NCBI GenBank assembly: GCA_025558095.1
Contig: JAIVFI010000037.1
Coordinates: forward strand, 248,001 to 312,000
Source: Hyaloraphidium curvatum
Taxonomy: Eukaryota > Monoblepharomycota > Hyaloraphidiomycetes > Hyaloraphidiales > Hyaloraphidiaceae
Direction: 5' to 3'
Length of the DNA stretch: 64,000 bases
Part shown: positions 59,587 through 64,000 of the stretch, in pieces
Position numbering within the stretch: the first letter of the stretch is position 1
Layout: every line of letters begins with the position of its first letter
Program-made: the position numbers and the translations under genes
The notes under the pieces: model-generated
The model's input: the letters and a program-made list of their open reading frames with translations, nothing else
What the model was told of the DNA's origin: nothing
Database searches by the model: none

Positions 59587-61883
59587 AGAATAGAATAGAA
59601 TAGTATTGGTGACCCGGACCTGCCCCTGGCTTGGCCGCTGTTACACCATGAGTTTGCTGCTAATTGCAAAGTTCATCGTCGTCGTGTGTCTTTTTCATTT
59701 TCCCAGTTTTCCTGTCCTTCATGGACTTTGAGATGAAGCTGGCAATGGAGTTGAGGGCCTTCTCCTTCTGCCGCCTCGCTTTGATCGTGGGCTCGAACTC
59801 CTTGATGCTAAGAGCCCAGAGCCAGGTCTCCATGTTCCACTCGCGGCCTAGTGCTTCCAATCTAGTCTGCAGCTTCTTGCGCCGCTCCGCATTTGCTGAA
59901 CAGTGAAACAGAAAGTGTTGTTCGTCTCCAATGTGCTCAGGGTCATGCTTGCACGTTCTCTGCTGCACCTCAAGTCCTTGGTGCCTGCCTGTCTCCACCT
60001 CCAGGTCGTGGGTAGAGCACAGCAACTTTTGGACATCCCTCCGGTGCTTCTCCACCCGGATCAAGGATGGTCCGATGTGGCCAAAGGTCATGTCACACAT
60101 CCTCCAAAAGTGCAGTTTGTCGTTGTCCTTGGGCCTCTGGGCATTGATCTCCCTGAACTTGCCCTTCACAAGATTCTCCACAGTCTCCTTGGGCCATGAG
60201 ACAGTGTCCTTCTCCCACATCTCCTTCCCATCTTCGCCACCATAGTATACAAGTAGTTCCCTCAGGAAGGCAGCCCAGTTCCAGGACCCCTTCAGTGCCT
60301 CGATCTTGAGCTCTTTGTAAAGTAGGTACAGCGCAGGATCCGCTGTTTTGATGCGCATGAGGAACTTGAGTGCCGACTCGTGGTCATGAACTGCAAGGGG
60401 GTACTGGCCAGTGATCGCATACAGACAGGCCAGGGAGGTAGACTTGGGCAGATGAGTGACGGCACGAAGAGCCATGCATGTCACTTTGTCCCTGGTGCTT
60501 TCCCCGGCAAGGTACTCCTCCTTCGGCATCTCAACAATGAACGGGTTCCCATATTGGCCCACTGCCTTGACCTTTGTGTTGTAGAGCTTGAGCTGGAGGT
60601 CAGGACTCATCCCAGGCTGCTCCCTGATGTCACGGAGCCAGAGCCCATAAGCAGCGTTCATTTTGGCCTCTCTGCCATGCACATGGTCCTTGCTCCGGCC
60701 GGTTGAGGTCAGCTGATACCCCAGAAGCTTGAAGCTGTCAACCCTCTTCAGCTCCTGGTCCCTGTACATGACCTTTACACGGTGAGGTATCCTCCTGGCC
60801 ATCCACTCTGTCTTGCTGACGTTGATCTCCAGCCCATTGGCACTGGCATATGCAGACAAAAGATCCAGCTGCATCTTGGCATCCTTCACCGTCTTCGAGA
60901 TCAAAGTGGTGTCGTCTGCAAAGAACAGAGCCAGTGTCACAGCCAGCAAGCTGACCATCCTCTCCTGATCCTCTTCCTCCTCAGACACCATGCCCAGATC
61001 CATCCCTTTTGCACCATTGGCCTCCATGAAAGCAGTGATGTTGTTGATGAACAAGATGAAGAACAGCGACGAGAGAGGGTCCCCCTGCTTCACTCCGGTC
61101 AGGAACTTGATGAAGTCTGACTTGGTCCCGTCTTCATCCCGGAGCCGTCCCCACACCCGCCCGAACGCCATCTCGAACATGTCAACAACCAGTTTGGGTA
61201 CTCCCATCTCCTCCGCCAGCTTCTGCCATAACCTGGGGCGCTCCACCGTGTCAAAAGCCTTTGTGAAATCTACAAACACCATGATCAGCTTCTCCTTGCG
61301 TATGCGTGCCTTGGCCAAGGAGAAGAGTGCCTCGGCAAGGAACACTGCATGAAGGGTCGATCTCCGTGCACGGAATCCAAACTGCGAGCCTTCCAGCAGC
61401 TTGTTGCACTCAGCCCAGGGAGCTAGCCGAGCGTTCCAGACCAGGGAGAAGACCTTCTCCAGCGTCCTCTCTATGCTGATGCCTCGGTAGTTGCCAGCCA
61501 CGTTCTTGGGCCCCTTCTTGTGCAGCATCACCAGCAGTGTCTGGCCCCAGTCATCCATCTTGACGCCATTGAGCACGTCGTTGACGAGGTTGACAACAGC
61601 TTGCTTCAGTACTGCAGTCCCGTACTTGACGAACTCGAGCCGGATCCCATCCTCGTCCTTTGCCTTGCCGTTGGGGGCCTTCTTCAAGACCCTCTCCAGC
61701 TCCTTGAGGGTGATGGGGCGCGTACTCGGCGCTGGCCACCATCTCCATGTGGCGTACCAGCTCCGCAAAGGGTACGGGGTTGCCCTTCCGCCTCGCATAA
61801 GTGTTGGTTCCCGATGGTGACATGCTCATAGACGTCAGACCACTTGGGCCAGAGACGTGGTACCTTCTCTTTAGTCCAGTGGT
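59587..61883 (-). mobile_element. LINE copy D, longest intact copy in the window
   Basis: The 3' end at 59587 bears ttagaatagaatagaatag (plus strand), i.e. a (TATTC)3-like tail, followed by a 3' UTR with attggtgacccggacctg. It contains the uninterrupted 712-codon ORF described separately and extends to the common junction near 61883. No endonuclease domain is visible within this copy, so the 5' part is missing. Confidence 0.88.
59660..61798 (-). CDS. Non-LTR retrotransposon reverse transcriptase, 712 aa (copy D)
   Basis: LINE-type reverse transcriptase used for target-primed reverse transcription. RT blocks in order: KKAPNGKAKDEDGIRLEFV, LLVMLHKKGPKNVAGNYRGIS, QFGFRARRSTLHA, MVFVDFTKAFDTVERP (block A catalytic Asp), TGVKQGDPLSSLFF, ALFFADDTTLISK (block C catalytic DD) and GLEINVSKTEWM with FKLLGYQLT. 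The C-terminus has a Cys/His cluster CKHDPEHIGDEQHFLFHC like those of many LINE ORF2 proteins. The N-terminal endonuclease is absent, since the reading frame begins just before the RT, so this is a 5'-truncated or rearranged ORF. The clade cannot be named from sequence alone. Confidence 0.88.
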   Translation of the reverse strand: MRGGRATPYPLRSWYATWRWWPAPSTRPITLKELERVLKKAPNGKAKDEDGIRLEFVKYGTAVLKQAVVNLVNDVLNGVKMDDWGQTLLVMLHKKGPKNVAGNYRGISIERTLEKVFSLVWNARLAPWAECNKLLEGSQFGFRARRSTLHAVFLAEALFSLAKARIRKEKLIMVFVDFTKAFDTVERPRLWQKLAEEMGVPKLVVDMFEMAFGRVWGRLRDEDGTKSDFIKFLTGVKQGDPLSSLFFILFINNITAFMEANGAKGMDLGMVSEEEEDQERMVSLLAVTLALFFADDTTLISKTVKDAKMQLDLLSAYASANGLEINVSKTEWMARRIPHRVKVMYRDQELKRVDSFKLLGYQLTSTGRSKDHVHGREAKMNAAYGLWLRDIREQPGMSPDLQLKLYNTKVKAVGQYGNPFIVEMPKEEYLAGESTRDKVTCMALRAVTHLPKSTSLACLYAITGQYPLAVHDHESALKFLMRIKTADPALYLLYKELKIEALKGSWNWAAFLRELLVYYGGEDGKEMWEKDTVSWPKETVENLVKGKFREINAQRPKDNDKLHFWRMCDMTFGHIGPSLIRVEKHRRDVQKLLCSTHDLEVETGRHQGLEVQQRTCKHDPEHIGDEQHFLFHCSANAERRKKLQTRLEALGREWNMETWLWALSIKEFEPTIKARRQKEKALNSIASFISKSMKDRKTGKMKKTHDDDELCN

Positions 61884-63894
61884 CTAACAATAAGTCTTTC
61901 CAAGCAGTTGGTAGTGAAACAGAAAGTGTTGTTCGTCTCCAATGTGCTCAGGGTCATGCTTGCACGTTCTCTGCTGCACCTCAAGCCCTTGGTGCCTGCC
62001 TGTCTCCACCTCCAGGTCGTGGGTAGAGCACAGCAACTTTTGGACATCCCTCCGGTGCTTCTCCACCCGGATCAGGGACGGTCCGATGTGGCCAAAGGTC
62101 ATGTCACACATCCTCCAAAAGTGCAGTTTGTCGTTGTCCTTGAGCCTCTGTGCATTGATCTCCCGGAGCTTGCCCTTCACAAGATTCTCCACAGTCTCCT
62201 TGGGCCATGAGAAAGTGTCCTTCTCCCACATCTCCCTCCCATCTTCGCCGCCATAGTATACAAGTAGTTCCCTCAGGAAGGCAGCCCAGTTCCAGGACCC
62301 CTTCAGTGCCTCGATCTTGAGCTCTTTGTAAAGTAGGTACAGCGCAGGATCCGCTGTTTTGATGCGCATGAGGAACTTGAGTGCCGACTCGTGGTCATGA
62401 ACTGCAAGGGGGTACTGGCCAGTGATCGCATACAGACAGGCCAGGGAGGTAGACTTGGGCAGATGAGTGACGGCACGAAGAGCCATGCATGTCACTTTGT
62501 CCCTGGTGCTTTCCCCGGCAAGGTACTCCTCCTTCGGCATCTCAACAATGAACGGGTTCCCATATTGGCCCACTGCCTTGACCTTTGTGTTGTAGAGCTT
62601 GAGCTGGAGGTCAGGACTCATCCCAGGCTGCTCCCTGATGTCACGGAGCCAGAGCCCATAAGCAGCGTTCATTTTGGCCTCTCTGCCATGCACATGGTCC
62701 TTGCTCCGGCCGGTTGAGGTCAGCTGATACCCCAGAAGCTTGAAGCTGTCAACCCTCTTCAGCTCCTGGTCCCTGTACATGACCTTTACACGGTGAGGTA
62801 TCCTCCTGGCCATCCACTCTGTCTTGCTGACGTTGATCTCCAGCCCATTGGCACTGGCATATGCAGACAAAAGATCCAGCTGCATCTTGGCATCCTTCAC
62901 CGTCTTCGAGATCAAAGTGGTGTCGTCTGCAAAGAACAGAGCCAGTGTCACAGCCAGCAAGCTGACCATCCTCTCCTGATCCTCTTCCTCCTCAGACACC
63001 ATGCCCAGATCCATCCCTTTTGCACCATTGGCCTCCATGAAAGCAGTGATGTTGTTGATGAACAAGATGAAGAACAGCGACGAGAGAGGGTCCCCCTGCT
63101 TCACTCCGGTCAGGAACTTGATGAAGTCTGACTTGGTCCCGTCTTCATCCCGGAGCCGTCCCCACACCCGCCCGAACGCCATCTCGAACATGTCAACAAC
63201 CAGTTTGGGTACTCCCATCTCCTCCGCCAGCTTCTGCCATAACCTGGGGCGCTCCACCGTGTCAAAAGCCTTTGTGAAATCTACAAACACCATGATCAGC
63301 TTCTCCTTGCGTATGCGTGCCTTGGCCAAGGAGAAGAGTGCCTCGGCAAGGAACACTGCATGAAGGGTCGATCTCCGTGCACGGAATCCAAACTGCGAGC
63401 CTTCCAGCAGCTTGTTGCACTCAGCCCAGGGAGCTAGCCGAGCGTTCCAGACCAGGGAGAAGACCTTCTCCAGCGTCCTCTCTATGCTGATGCCTCGGTA
63501 GTTGCCAGCCACGTTCTTGGGCCCCTTCTTGTGCAGCATCACCAGCAGTGTCTGGCCCCAGTCATCCATCTTGACGCCATTGAGCACGTCGTTGACGAGG
63601 TTGACAACAGCTTGCTTCAGTACTGCAGTCCCGTACTTGACGAACTCGAGCCGGATCCCATCCTCGTCCTTTGCCTTGCCGTTGGGGGCCTTCTTCAAGA
63701 CCCTCTCCAGCTCCTTGAGGGTGATGGGGCGCGTACTCGGCGCTGGCCACCATCTCCATGTGGCGTACCAGCTCCGCAAAGGGTACGGGGTTGCCCTTCC
63801 GCCTCGCATAAGTGTTGGTTCCCGATGGTGACATGCTCATAGACGTCAGACCACTTGGGCCAGAGACGTGGTACCTTCTCTTTAGTCCAGTGGT
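61884..63894 (-). mobile_element. LINE copy E: complete 2011-bp tandem unit
   Basis: Runs from one aataagtctttccaagcag junction to the next (61884 to 63895), so its period is 2011 bp. It contains the whole RT region in a 641-codon frame (63809 to 61884) whose C-terminus is replaced at the junction by YQLLGKTYC. It is almost identical to copies B and D where they overlap, which implies very recent amplification or assembly expansion. Confidence 0.88.
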
Positions 63895-64000
63895 CTAACA
63901 ATAAGTCTTTCCAAGCAGTTGGTAGTGAAACAGAAAGTGTTGTTCGTCTCCAATGTGCTCAGGGTCATGCTTGCACGTTCTCTGCTGCACCTCAAGCCCT
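63895..64000 (-). mobile_element. LINE copy F, continues beyond window
   Basis: The same junction sequence as at 58442 and 61884, followed by the start of another unit. The array therefore extends past the right edge. Confidence 0.85.

Noticed and set aside
56221-63842. Recurrent plus-strand frames of 60-120 codons in the LINE array
   Set aside because: They are antisense shadows of the RT ORF and repeat only because the copies are near-identical.
58442-64000. CRISPR-like or satellite array
   Set aside because: Periods are about 2 kb and units contain a LINE RT ORF, with no short direct repeats and spacers.

Overview
The window is eukaryotic nuclear DNA from a compact, GC-rich genome. Genes are split by short introns (mostly about 45-120 nt, GT-AG with a few likely GC-AG). 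Many neighbours are divergent with about 90-150 bp between start codons, or convergent with almost nothing between stop codons. The uS14 protein ([25 protein letters not shown]), TCTP (YKDVISGDEM, LVDDVIYEVD), the A12.2 Pol I subunit and the VPS27 and Pub1-type genes read as fungal. Together with a Fanzor-like gene they suggest a fungus, possibly an early-diverging zoosporic one; that placement is inference.

Layout. 1-26.8 kb is a dense housekeeping block: NOG2 (5'-truncated by the window), CIA30/NDUFAF1, NUP192/NUP205, G-protein gamma, eL43, guanylate kinase, RPB8, VPS15, DDX42, uS7, an AIR1/2-type five-knuckle protein, a degenerate duplicate of uS7, and ZW10. 26.87-32.14 kb is an accessory island: a six-exon gene for a predicted 1168-residue Fanzor/TnpB-like nuclease, bounded by a perfect 14-nt inverted repeat. 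32.2-54.0 kb returns to housekeeping genes: QCR6, a Pub1/TIA1-like RRM protein, DCN1, uS14, TCTP, a bZIP factor, MtnB, ELP1, LSM7, SF3B6, VPS27, a Ser/Thr kinase, an OCIA-like membrane protein, the Pol I subunit A12.2 and a PPR-like mitochondrial protein. From 54.2 kb to the end the sequence is a head-to-tail array of near-identical non-LTR retrotransposon copies on the minus strand. The oldest copy carries two oppositely oriented copies of a 172-175 bp MITE-like element.

The housekeeping genes do not form one pathway. Several touch RNA: ribosomal proteins, RPB8, A12.2, DDX42 and SF3B6 (both SF3b-linked), LSM7, the AIR-type TRAMP protein, and ELP1 (tRNA wobble modification). VPS15, VPS27 and ZW10 act in membrane traffic. 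The most unusual content is the Fanzor-like island. Exon boundaries were read by eye from splice consensus, frame and family similarity; no alignment or database search was run.
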